The position numbers and the translations under genes are program-made. Shown one piece after another: positions 11,146-18,656 of a DNA stretch of 64,000 nt (the first letter of the stretch is position 1; the number at the start of each line of letters is the position of its first letter). The notes beneath the pieces are model-generated. The model did not search any database. It had not been told where the DNA came from and saw only the letters and a program-made list of their open reading frames with translations. Source of the stretch: Siderastrea siderea (Eukaryota; Cnidaria; Anthozoa; Scleractinia; Rhizangiidae); the NCBI GenBank assembly GCA_964030785.1, contig OZ034968.1:49793230-49857229 (forward strand), read 5' to 3'.

Positions 11146-11650
11146 TAACCTTACGAACTTAATCTCGTACCCAGATCTTCTCAACCCCGGGAGGATACGA
11201 GCTACAAGGTAAGCTGTTTCTTATTACGAGACGGAGAGCGAAAGAGAAAATAAATTCGATTTTGCCATCAAAGTTGTTTGTGCTTTTCTTCATTCAAACA
11301 ACAACAACTAAAGCGCGAGTCTCTAAGGACGAAAATCATTTTTTTCACGGCCCTAACGTGGAAGAATGGGCCAACCATGAATGACAACAGTTCGATGACA
11401 CTAAAACCTAGCTACCGAACGAAAGTTTTCGCGTTTTAAGCGTTACACCAACGGCTCTGTTGTGATTTTTGTCGCTCGGGAAAAATTTATTCATCGGGCG
11501 ATTCGTTCAACTACCGTTTTCAAAAGAAAAACGTTTATTTTCATCACGACCCTAATTCTACAACCACGAATGAAATCGGTCCAGAAAAATACTAAAAACT
11601 AAGCATGGAACCGAATTCTTTGACTCTTTTAACCCTCGAAATCTGCTCGG
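11146..11650. other. Duplicated non-coding segment, no gene recognised
   Basis: The segment contains aatctcgtacccagatcttctc followed by an imperfect inverted copy (gaggatacgagct) and unremarkable sequence with short frames only. It recurs with an offset of about 7606 bp at 18752-19256. Confidence 0.4.
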
Positions 11651-11865
11651 CCGGTCAAATAAGTTCCCGGTACCATTGAAGCTCTAGGGTGATATTGGAA
11701 AACTTCAGGATTTTGTTTACTTCGATGAGCTCTTTTTTTTTACTGGATTTCAACAAATTACCAGCATGAACCCATGGGTCAACCATATCACCCAAGCTAT
11801 GCCAACCATGTCCTGTTAGTTACCAAGAGTTTTTACTGGATTTCAACAAATTACTAGCAATGCGT
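11651..11865 (+). repeat. Short satellite block
   Basis: Partial and full forward units (gtaccattgaagctctaggg at about 11680, catgaacccatgggtc at 11765). Repeated at 19257-19465. Confidence 0.75.
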
Positions 11866-12006
11866 GTTGAATTACTGTGCGCGCGACCATTACTACAATG
11901 GTCGCGCGCAAAGTACTTCAACACGCATGACGCGGTACAATCGAGTTACAATGGTCGCGCGCAAAGTACGTCAACACGCATGACGCGGTACAATCGAATT
12001 ACAATG
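11866..12006. repeat. CG-rich hairpin plus 62-bp tandem repeat
   Basis: The sequence gcgtgttgaattactgtgcgcgcgaccatt is followed after five bases by its near-complement (aatggtcgcgcgcaaagtac, then ttcaacacgc), a stem of about 30 bp. The right half, with gacgcggtacaatcga, is then repeated once in tandem. Copied at about 19463-19612. Confidence 0.75.
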
Positions 12007-12037
12007 GTTACATGTTGATCCCAAGGACACAAGAATA

Positions 12038-12217
12038 ATGATGGCGGCGAGACCACCCATGTCATACCCATAGCAAAGAAAAAACATTTCCATTGAATCA
12101 CTTGTTCGTCCTAAAACTGTTTTCATTGATATCCATCGTCTCCTATTCCTGTGTGGTTCATAAAGTGAGATTTTTCCCGAACGTTCTGCATGGCATGAGT
12201 GGTCTCGCCGCCATCAT
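12038..12217. mobile_element. 180-bp segment with perfect 19-bp terminal inverted repeats
   Basis: ATGATGGCGGCGAGACCAC at 12038-12056 and its exact complement at 12199-12217 bound 142 bp without an ORF. It is likely a tiny MITE or folded-back element; no clear TSD is visible. Copied at about 19644-19823. Confidence 0.5.
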
Positions 12218-12405
12218 CAAGTAGGTAATTCGAATATTGTTCGAATATTGTTCGAATATTTTTATCAAAACAAAACTGTAAAATTCATTTTAATGATTAG
12301 TCAAATCCACGATATCCAGTTGGACTCATGTGGACATCATCAATTTCTTCTTTATTTATGGGCTGTTTCAAATGAATTTACAGTTGGGAATTTACAGCTC
12401 ATCGA
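12218..12405. other. Intergenic with triplicated TTCGAATATTG
   Basis: Three tandem copies of ttcgaatattg lie at about 12230-12260. The remainder is AT-rich and includes an AATAAA on the minus strand side of the next ORF. No gene is seen. Confidence 0.4.
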
Positions 12406-12805
12406 TCAGTTCAGCGTGTGATGTATAATTCGATGTCGATGTGTAATAAATGAATCGGCAATGTCATATTTTTTCCCACAACACTGTATTTCGAAGCCTG
12501 GGTGCTGTTTAAAAAAATACCGCACATAGTTCCTCCATGACAAATTCTCTATACCCTTCTCGTAGAACTGTCCATTTGTTCTTCTAGCTCTCTTGGAGAA
12601 TTGTTCCGAATTCTTCCGCTTGCTGATCTCCTCGATTAAATTGTTTTGGAGACTGGTTGCATCCTCCGTAGCACTCGCTACCATCTCTGGCTGACTGTCG
12701 TCAGCTTCCTCTGTAGCACTCGCCATCTCCTCCGTAGCACTCGCTACCATCTCTGGCTGACTGTCGTCAGCTTCCTCCGTAGCACTCGCCTTCCTTCTTT
12801 CTCTT
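12406..12805 (-). pseudogene. Diverged chromodomain-gene copy lacking the chromodomain
   Basis: The minus-strand frame encodes the acidic SATEE/DDSQPEM repeat region, a basic linker and the conserved C-terminal module (WRNYVRYFFKQHPGFEIQCC, then the THRHR/HH segment). It lacks the first 70 or so residues, including the chromodomain. An in-frame ATG at 12748-12750 could start a 114-aa protein. The frame stays open towards 12805, where it meets the palindrome boundary, so the 5' end was probably lost in the rearrangement. Compared with the intact copies it has substitutions (Q to E, M to I, S to D) and one extra acidic repeat. Unlike them, it is not followed by histone-like stem-loops. A near-identical copy is at 20012-20411. 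Confidence 0.6.
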
Positions 12806-13127
12806 ACACGTTCACGTGAGTATTCAGAGCAGATTCACCGGCAATATCCTGGTTGTCGATTCAGCATGGGTTCACCATGGGTTCATTCTGTAGTAGTGGG
12901 CCGAATGCAACAAATTATTTTGAAATTAAATTGTTGTGTGCTGGATCCAAGATGGCGGACAATTTTGCCGCCGAAACACATCTTGTCGAAAAAAGACCTT
13001 TTCAATGTGGCTGGATCCAGATGAGATATGATCCAGCCAAAAGTCCGTAGAACTCAGCGAAACTCCTCAGTATCGCCAGGGTAATATTTTCAATTAATTT
13101 ATTGGAAGCTAGTTTGAAAGTTTGAAA

Positions 13128-13175
13128 GGCGGGAAATCGGCGACGCGCGTGTAAATGTACAAAATCCCGCCAAAA
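13128..13175. promoter_or_regulatory. Paired E2F-like sites, palindrome 1 left arm
   Basis: GGCGGGAAA (13128-13136) and TCCCGCCAAAA (13165-13175) match the E2F consensus TTTSSCGC/TTTGGCGGGAA in opposite orientations about 30 bp apart. The right-arm equivalents are 16600-16610 and 16639-16647; further copies lie at 20734-20781, 24229-24276 and about 29452-29500. Binding is predicted, not shown. Confidence 0.5.
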
Positions 13176-13333
13176 GTACAGCCAAAACGAAAAAGAAATA
13201 TTTTCTAACATTGCTGCAACCTCCACTATTAATTATCCACTATTTTTTTGTTTTTAATTTGGAGTTGAGTGCAAATTTTGAAATTTTTGAATGCAAATTT
13301 TGAAATTGTTGAGTGCAAAAACGTGAAATTGAA

Positions 13334-13473
13334 TTTGATTGGCTAGTCGGTTCAAACTAGCCAATCAAATTTTCACTTTTTTGCACTCAAAAGTTCAAAA
13401 TAAATTTGGGTGCTCTCAGCCAATCAGATTGCAGAAATTTTTGTATGTATATTATTATGCAGATTATAAAAAC
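13334..13473 (+). promoter_or_regulatory. CCAAT-hairpin and TATA-like core promoter
   Basis: tttgattggctagt and actagccaatcaaa form an inverted repeat, each half carrying a CCAAT box. A third CCAAT (agccaatcag) is at about 13420, and TATAAAAAC at 13465. This spacing resembles a CCAAT/TATA polymerase II promoter reading right, towards the small ORF. The mirror copy is in the right arm. Confidence 0.45.
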
Positions 13474-13488
13474 AGTAATCATAAAAAA

Positions 13489-13647
13489 ATGGAAACATTT
13501 TCGATGCAAGTGAAAGCAAGTTTTGTTGATAAAATCTGTCGTTCGCGAACTGTCGAAATCAATGAAGATCAACAACTTTTCCGGCACTTCATAAAACTGC
13601 ACTTTGACGAATTTCAGAGTTTTATAATCACGACAAAAATGTTTTGA
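13489..13647 (+). CDS. Hypothetical 52-aa ORF downstream of a TATA-like motif
   Basis: The first ATG lies 24 bp after TATAAAAAC, so transcription might begin after it. A second in-frame ATG at 13504 would give 47 aa (MQVKASFVDKICRSRTVEIN ...). The product is mixed-charge with no recognisable domain. Four other copies exist: 16128-16286 (-), 21094-21231 (+, ending differently after a one-T deletion), 23758-23916 (-) and 29810-29968 (+, one F to I change). The frame is convergent with the chromodomain gene, whose stem-loops lie in between. It may be no more than a chance frame in a conserved repeat. Confidence 0.25.
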   Translation: METFSMQVKASFVDKICRSRTVEINEDQQLFRHFIKLHFDEFQSFIITTKMF

Positions 13648-13741
13648 GTATCGGTGAAATTCTAGATCTGGATATGAAAAGTAGCTTTTCTAAAAACGAT
13701 AATTTGTTGATTGTTTTCTTAGCACTCTTTAGGTCTGCAGT

Positions 13742-13906
13742 GGCTCTAAAAGAGCCAGTATTTGCATTTATGGTCATGACTTTTTTGGTCTGTGGTGGCT
13801 CCGAAAAGAGCCGGTTTTAGCATATATGGTCATGACTTTTTTGGTCAGTGGAATAAGAGAGCATGAGTCATGACTTTATCATATGTGGTTGGCTCTGAAA
13901 AGAGCC
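13742..13906 (-). terminator. Three histone-like 3' stem-loops after the left-arm chromodomain gene
   Basis: On the minus strand, in transcription order: GGCTCT-TTTC-AGAGCC (13891-13906) followed by AACCACA; GGCTCT-TTTC-GGAGCC (13797-13812) followed by ACCACAGA; GGCTCT-TTT-AGAGCC (13742-13756) followed by ACTGCAGA. The first two have the six-base stem and UUUC tetraloop of replication-dependent histone mRNAs; the third has a three-base loop. Each is followed after 8-30 bases by purine-rich stretches (gataaag, ccaaaaaag) where a U7 target would sit. Confidence 0.7.
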
Positions 13907-13931
13907 GTTGTTAGATGCTGAGCTCCATCGA

Positions 13932-14456
13932 TCAGTTCAGCGTGTGATGTATAAATCGATGTCGATGTGTAATAAATGAATCGGCAATGCTATATTTTTT
14001 CCCACAACACTGCATTTCGAAGCCTGGGTGCTGTTTAAAAAAAACCCGCACATAGTTCCTCCATGACAAATTCTTTATACCCTTCTTGTAGAACTGTCCA
14101 TCTGTTCGTGATCTTGCTTTCTTGGAGAATTGTTTCGAATTCTCCCGCTTGCTGATCTCCTCGACTAAATTGTCTTGGAGACTGGTTGCATCCTCCGTAG
14201 CACTCGCTACCATCTCTGGCTGACTGTCGTCAGCTTCCTCTGTAGCACTCGCCTTCCTCTTCTTCCGGCGGTTGCCGAAGGCTGCTACCATCTCTGGTGG
14301 TAAATTTTTCACTGGTTCCCAAGTGTTCTGATTTTCATAGTTAAGCCATGAAACGAGCAATTCTACTCTTCCGTTTCTCTTTCTTCTCTTTAGGATCTCT
14401 TTGACGTAAAATATTCCTGGTAGTATTTCTGGCTCTGGCACCTTCCGTTTTGACAT
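13932..14456 (-). CDS. Intronless chromodomain protein, 174 aa, palindrome 1 left arm
   Basis: The protein is identical in sequence to the right-arm copy at 15319-15843; see that entry for domains. I start at the ATG at 14456 (MSKRKVPEPEILPG). The upstream frame is open only from a GTG, and the preceding CCAAT/TTAAAA promoter-like region argues against a longer protein. The gene points outward from its partner towards the palindrome edge, with three histone-type stem-loops 26 bp beyond the stop codon. Confidence 0.75.
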   Translation of the reverse strand: MSKRKVPEPEILPGIFYVKEILKRRKRNGRVELLVSWLNYENQNTWEPVKNLPPEMVAAFGNRRKKRKASATEEADDSQPEMVASATEDATSLQDNLVEEISKRENSKQFSKKARSRTDGQFYKKGIKNLSWRNYVRVFFKQHPGFEMQCCGKKYSIADSFITHRHRFIHHTLN

Positions 14457-14600
14457 CTTGGCGGTTGTGATTAACGGCGTCCGTCCCTGCCCCCTTTTAA
14501 CCACTCCTGCGGATCGGAATCAAAGCGTTTTGATTGGTTGTTCACGAGAGCCAATTAGAAGCGAATTAGAACAAAGACGGTAATCACAATACAGTGATTG
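14457..14600 (-). promoter_or_regulatory. Putative promoter of left-arm chromodomain gene
   Basis: Mirror image of 15175-15318: two CCAAT boxes in opposite orientation (attgg at about 14533 and ccaat at about 14551), an inverted AATCAAA-ACGC-TTTGATT element, GATCCG, and a TATA-like TTAAAA about 40 bp before the ATG. The compact CCAAT plus TATA-like layout is reminiscent of animal histone promoters. Confidence 0.45.
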
Positions 14601-14730
14601 GCATAAGTTTTAGAAGATAACTCGTGTATTACGCAACTTCGTTTGTGCGCCATTTTTTGCTCGCGCTACAAACTTCGCATCGGACAAAATATCACAAACG
14701 AATTCTCGAGATATCAAGGTTTACTTTGGT

Positions 14731-15044
14731 ATAAAATTTATCGCCAGCCGTTGCGTAATACACGAGTTATCGTCCAAAACTTGAAACGACAAATTCAATA
14801 GTGAAGTCGTCGAGCGAACATGAAAAGACTCAGCTGCGCCATGAAAGTTTACTTCGTTTGTGCGCCATTTTTGGTCACGCAGTAAACTTCGCATCGGACA
14901 AAATATTATAAACGAATTCTCTAGATATCAAGGTTTACTTTGGTATAACACGAGTTATGTTTGGAAAGTGATAGCAATACTGAGCACAGGTGCTTTATAC
15001 CCCTGTATATCCATTGTTTCATGCAAGGCTAATCACATAACAAA
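14731..15044. repeat. Palindrome 1 spacer (orientation 1)
   Basis: The spacer reads ataaaatttatcgccagccg ... ggctaatcacataacaaa from left to right. Palindrome 2 carries the reverse complement at 22335-22674 although its left flank is in the same orientation. It contains a diverged, directly repeated version of the arm end (cgaattctctagatatcaag versus cgaattctcgagatatcaag). No gene is seen. Confidence 0.85.
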
Positions 15045-15318
15045 ACCAAAGTAAACCTTGATATCTCGAGAATTCGTTTGTGATATTTTGTCCGATGCGA
15101 AGTTTGTAGCGCGAGCAAAAAATGGCGCACAAACGAAGTTGCGTAATACACGAGTTATCGTCTAAAACTTATGCCAATCACTGTATTGTGATTACCGTCT
15201 TTGTTCTAATTCGCTTCTAATTGGCTCTCGTGAACAACCAATCAAAACGCTTTGATTCCGATCCGCAGGAGTGGTTAAAAGGGTTCAGGGACGGACGCCG
15301 TTAATCACAACCGCCAAG

Positions 15319-15843
15319 ATGTCAAAACGGAAGGTGCCAGAGCCAGAAATACTACCAGGAATATTTTACGTCAAAGAGATCCTAAAGAGAAGAAAGAGAA
15401 ACGGAAGAGTAGAATTGCTCGTTTCATGGCTTAACTATGAAAATCAGAACACTTGGGAACCAGTGAAAAATTTACCACCAGAGATGGTAGCAGCCTTCGG
15501 CAACCGCCGGAAGAAGAGGAAGGCGAGTGCTACAGAGGAAGCTGACGACAGTCAGCCAGAGATGGTAGCGAGTGCTACGGAGGATGCAACCAGTCTCCAA
15601 GACAATTTAGTCGAGGAGATCAGCAAGCGGGAGAATTCGAAACAATTCTCCAAGAAAGCAAGATCACGAACAGATGGACAGTTCTACAAGAAGGGTATAA
15701 AGAATTTGTCATGGAGGAACTATGTGCGGGTTTTTTTTAAACAGCACCCAGGCTTCGAAATGCAGTGTTGTGGGAAAAAATATAGCATTGCCGATTCATT
15801 TATTACACATCGACATCGATTTATACATCACACGCTGAACTGA
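15319..15843 (+). CDS. Intronless chromodomain protein, 174 aa, palindrome 1 right arm
   Basis: Residues 16-60 form a recognisable chromodomain (FYVKEIL ... VELLVSWLNYENQNTWEPVKNL). Y17, W37 and Y40 sit where the methyl-lysine aromatic cage of HP1-type domains lies, so histone-tail reading is plausible. Residues 62-70 are a basic, NLS-like NRRKKRKAS. An acidic stretch with two SATE.A/PEM repeats follows, then a basic linker, then a conserved C-terminal module (WRNYVRVFFKQHPGFEMQCC, then a segment with five His) that may bind metal but does not match a standard C2H2 spacing. The gene is intronless with CCAAT and TATA-like motifs upstream and three histone-type stem-loops downstream. It is not a transposon integrase; no catalytic domain is present. 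Family unknown to me beyond the chromodomain. Confidence 0.78.
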   Translation: MSKRKVPEPEILPGIFYVKEILKRRKRNGRVELLVSWLNYENQNTWEPVKNLPPEMVAAFGNRRKKRKASATEEADDSQPEMVASATEDATSLQDNLVEEISKRENSKQFSKKARSRTDGQFYKKGIKNLSWRNYVRVFFKQHPGFEMQCCGKKYSIADSFITHRHRFIHHTLN

Positions 15844-15868
15844 TCGATGGAGCTCAGCATCTAACAAC

Positions 15869-16033
15869 GGCTCTTTTCAGAGCCAACCACATATGATAAA
15901 GTCATGACTCATGCTCTCTTATTCCACTGACCAAAAAAGTCATGACCATATATGCTAAAACCGGCTCTTTTCGGAGCCACCACAGACCAAAAAAGTCATG
16001 ACCATAAATGCAAATACTGGCTCTTTTAGAGCC
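15869..16033 (+). terminator. Three histone-like 3' stem-loops after the right-arm chromodomain gene
   Basis: Stem-loops at 15869-15884 (GGCTCTTTTCAGAGCC, then AACCACA), 15963-15978 (GGCTCTTTTCGGAGCC, then ACCACAGA) and 16019-16033 (three-base loop). The first begins 25 bp after the stop codon, within the usual range for histone mRNAs. The canonical loop sequence occurs only on the chromodomain-gene strand, which gives the signal a direction. Confidence 0.72.
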
Positions 16034-16127
16034 ACTGCAGACCTAAAGAGTGCTAAAAAAACAATCAACAAATTATCGTTTTTAGAAAAGCTACTTTTCA
16101 TATCCAGATCTAGAATTTCACCGATAC

Positions 16128-16286
16128 TCAAAACATTTTTGTCGTGATTATAAAACTCTGAAATTCGTCAAAGTGCAGTTTTATGAAGTGCCGGAAAAGT
16201 TGTTGATCTTCATTGATTTCGACAGTTCGCGAACGACAGATTTTATCAACAAAACTTGCTTTCACTTGCATCGAAAATGTTTCCAT
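16128..16286 (-). CDS. Hypothetical 52-aa ORF, right-arm copy
   Basis: Mirror copy of 13489-13647 with the same TATA-like and CCAAT motifs on the minus strand. Convergent with the chromodomain gene. Confidence 0.25.
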   Translation of the reverse strand: METFSMQVKASFVDKICRSRTVEINEDQQLFRHFIKLHFDEFQSFIITTKMF

Positions 16287-16599
16287 TTTTTTATGATTAC
16301 TGTTTTTATAATCTGCATAATAATATACATACAAAAATTTCTGCAATCTGATTGGCTGAGAGCACCCAAATTTATTTTGAACTTTTGAGTGCAAAAAAGT
16401 GAAAATTTGATTGGCTAGTTTGAACCGACTAGCCAATCAAATTCAATTTCACGTTTTTGCACTCAACAATTTCAAAATTTGCATTCAAAAATTTCAAAAT
16501 TTGCACTCAACTCCAAATTAAAAACAAAAAAATAGTGGATAATTAATAGTGGAGGTTGCAGCAATGTTAGAAAATATTTCTTTTTCGTTTTGGCTGTAC

Positions 16600-16647
16600 T
16601 TTTGGCGGGATTTTGTACATTTACACGCGCGTCGCCGATTTCCCGCC
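16600..16647. promoter_or_regulatory. Paired E2F-like sites, palindrome 1 right arm
   Basis: TTTTGGCGGGA at 16600-16610 and TTTCCCGCC at 16639-16647, the mirror of the left-arm pair. Confidence 0.5.
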
Positions 16648-16969
16648 TTTCAAACTTTCAAACTAGCTTCCAATAAATTAATTGAAAATATTACCCTGGC
16701 GATACTGAGGAGTTTCGCTGAGTTCTACGGACTTTTGGCTGGATCATATCTCATCTGGATCCAGCCACATTGAAAAGGTCTTTTTTCGACAAGATGTGTT
16801 TCGGCGGCAAAATTGTCCGCCATCTTGGATCCAGCACACAACAATTTAATTTCAAAATAATTTGTTGCATTCGGCCCACTACTACAGAATGAACCCATGG
16901 TGAACCCATGGTGAATCGACAACCAGGATATTGCCGGTGAATCTGCTCTGAATACTCACGTGAACGTGT

Positions 16970-17040
16970 TTCCATTTTCTTTTCCGTTAACTTTCGACAG
17001 ACTCGTACCCAGTCGTTACTCTTCGCGCGCCGCGTATCGC
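16970..17040 (+). repeat. Remnant of the NTPase-nuclease gene 5' flank
   Basis: The right arm continues for 71 bp into the same sequence that precedes gene copies A, B and C (actttcgacagactcgtacc ... gccgcgtatcgc). It then breaks off at atcttcccaagatg. This indicates that a fourth copy of the gene once followed, or that the arm was copied from such a locus. Confidence 0.65.
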
Positions 17041-17347
17041 ATCTTCCCAAGATGAACCCATGGGTCAAATAAGTTCCAGCTACCATTGAAGCTCTGCCCA
17101 TCAAATCCCACGGGGTTTAAACAAATTGCTAGGATGAACTTTCTACGGGGTTTACACAAATTCCTAGGATAATATTTTGTCCGATGCGAAGTTTACTGCG
17201 TGACCAAAAATGGCGCACAAACGAAGTAAACTTTCATGGCGCAGCTGAGTCTTTTCATGTTCGCTCGACGACTTCACTATTGAATTTGTCGTTTCAAGTT
17301 TTGGACGATAACTCGTGTATTACGCAACGGCTGGCGATAAATTTTAT

Positions 17348-17620
17348 ACTTTCTTGGAGAATTGTTTCGAATTCTCCCGCTTGCTGATCTCCTCGACTAA
17401 ATTGTCTTGGAGACTGGTTGCATCCTCCGTAGCACTCGCTACCATCTCTGGCTGACTGTCGTCAGCTTCCTCTGTAGCACTCGCCTTCCTCTTCTTCCGG
17501 CGGTTGCCGAAGGCTGCTACCATCTCTGGTGGTAAATTTTTCACTGGTTCCCAAGTGTTCTGATTTTCATAGTTAAGCCATGAAACGAGCAATTCTACTC
17601 TTCCGTTTCTCTTTCTTATC
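17348..17620 (-). pseudogene. Internal fragment of the chromodomain gene
   Basis: The minus-strand frame covers the second half of the chromodomain (VELLVSWLNYENQNTWEP) through the acidic repeats to KQFSKK. Both ends are broken: at 17620 (ttctctttctt/atccaaaac) and 17348 (ttttata/ctttcttgg). It has no start codon, promoter or stem-loops of its own. Confidence 0.7.
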
Positions 17621-18162
17621 CAAAACTTGAAACGACAAATTCAATAGTGAAGTCGTCGAGCGAACATGAAAAGACTCAGCTGCGCCATGAAAGTTTACTT
17701 CGTTTGTGCGCCATTTTTGGTCACGCAGTAAACTTCGCATCGGACAAAATATTATAAACGAATTCTCTAGATATCAAGGTTTACTTTGGTATAACACGAG
17801 TTATGTTTGGAAAGTGATAGCAATACTGAGCACAGGTGCTTTATACCCCTGTATATCCATTGTTTCATGCAAGGCTAATCACATAACAAAACCAAAGTAA
17901 ACCTTGATATCTCGAGAATTCGTTTGTGATATTTTGTCGGATGCGAAGTTTGTAGCGCGAGCAAAAAATGGCGCACAAACGAAGTTGCGTAATACACGAG
18001 TTATCTTCTAAAACTTATGCCAATCACTGTATTGTGATTACTCTTTGTTCTAATTCGCTTCTAATTGGCTCTCGTGAACAACCAATCAAAACGCTTTGAT
18101 TCCGATCCGCAGGAGTGGTTAAAAGGGGGCAGGGACGGACGCCGTTAATCACAACCGCCAAG

Positions 18163-18390
18163 ATGTCAAAACGGAAGGTGCCAGAGCCAGAAATACTACC
18201 AGGAATATTTTACGTCAAAGAGATCCTAAAGAGAAGAAAGAGAAACGGAAGAGTAGAATTGCTCGTTTCATGGCTTAACTATGAAAATCAGAACACTTGG
18301 GAACCAGTGAAAAATTTACCACCAGAGATGGTAGCAGCCTTCGGCAACCGCCGGAAGAAGAGGAAGGGGAGTGCTACAGCTGCGCCATGA
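18163..18390 (+). CDS. Truncated chromodomain-only ORF, 75 aa
   Basis: This copy retains the promoter-like CCAAT region, the ATG and the entire chromodomain with its aromatic-cage residues. It breaks at 18368-18377 and stops after a new tail (GSATAAP). It lacks the acidic repeats, the C-terminal module and the stem-loops. It could encode a solo chromodomain protein or simply be a pseudogene; the frame gives no sign of decay. Confidence 0.5.
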   Translation: MSKRKVPEPEILPGIFYVKEILKRRKRNGRVELLVSWLNYENQNTWEPVKNLPPEMVAAFGNRRKKRKGSATAAP

Positions 18391-18578
18391 AAGTTTACTT
18401 CGTTTGTGCGCCATTTTTGGTCACGCAGTAAACTTCGCATCGGACAAAATATTATCCTAGGAATTTGTGTAAACCCCGTAGAAAGTTCATCCTAGCAATT
18501 TGTTTAAACCCCGTGGGATTTGATGGGCAGAGCTTCAATGGTAGCTGGAACTTATTTGACCCATGGGTTCATCTTGGG

Positions 18579-18656
18579 AACTAACGTGACTTGGTGGGCA
18601 GAGCTTCAATGTTTAAACCATGTCCAGTTAGTTACCAAGAGTTTTTCGGAGTTTTT
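18579..18656. repeat. Satellite fragments at a junction
   Basis: Broken units in both orientations (cttggtgggcagagcttcaa, then ccatgtccagttagttacc) and a doubled gagtttttcgga lead into the second palindrome's left flank. Confidence 0.6.

Larger units (their letters stand above)
12806..16969. repeat. Palindrome 1: two 1925-bp arms around a 314-bp spacer
   Basis: Positions pair with a constant coordinate sum of 29775: 12806-14730 is the reverse complement of 15045-16969. Only a few mismatches are visible by eye (for example agcatggg/ggtgaaccc near the outer edge, ggggc/ggttc upstream of the chromodomain start). Each arm carries the same set: outer ggatccagc segment, E2F-like pair, CCAAT hairpin, a short ORF, stem-loops and a chromodomain gene. 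Such high identity implies recent formation or ongoing gene conversion. Confidence 0.95.
17046..18578. repeat. Rearranged mini-palindrome with nested inverted repeats
   Basis: 17046-17247 is the exact reverse complement of 18377-18578 (coordinate sum 35624) and includes satellite units as well as spacer DNA. Inside, a second inverted pair (about 17160-17305 against 17623-17766, sum 34924) brackets a chromodomain-gene fragment. The rest (17700-18026) repeats the palindrome-1 spacer and arm start. The nested mosaic fits template switching or fold-back repair at short microhomologies. Confidence 0.8.

Noticed and set aside
13742..13756. Stem-loops acting as terminators for the small convergent ORF
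   Set aside because: On that strand the loops read AAAA-type, not the UUUC-type needed for histone-like processing.
15271..15318. Chromodomain protein beginning 16 residues earlier
   Set aside because: That start would be GTG; the region is promoter-like with a TATA-like TTAAAA, and a good ATG follows at 15319.
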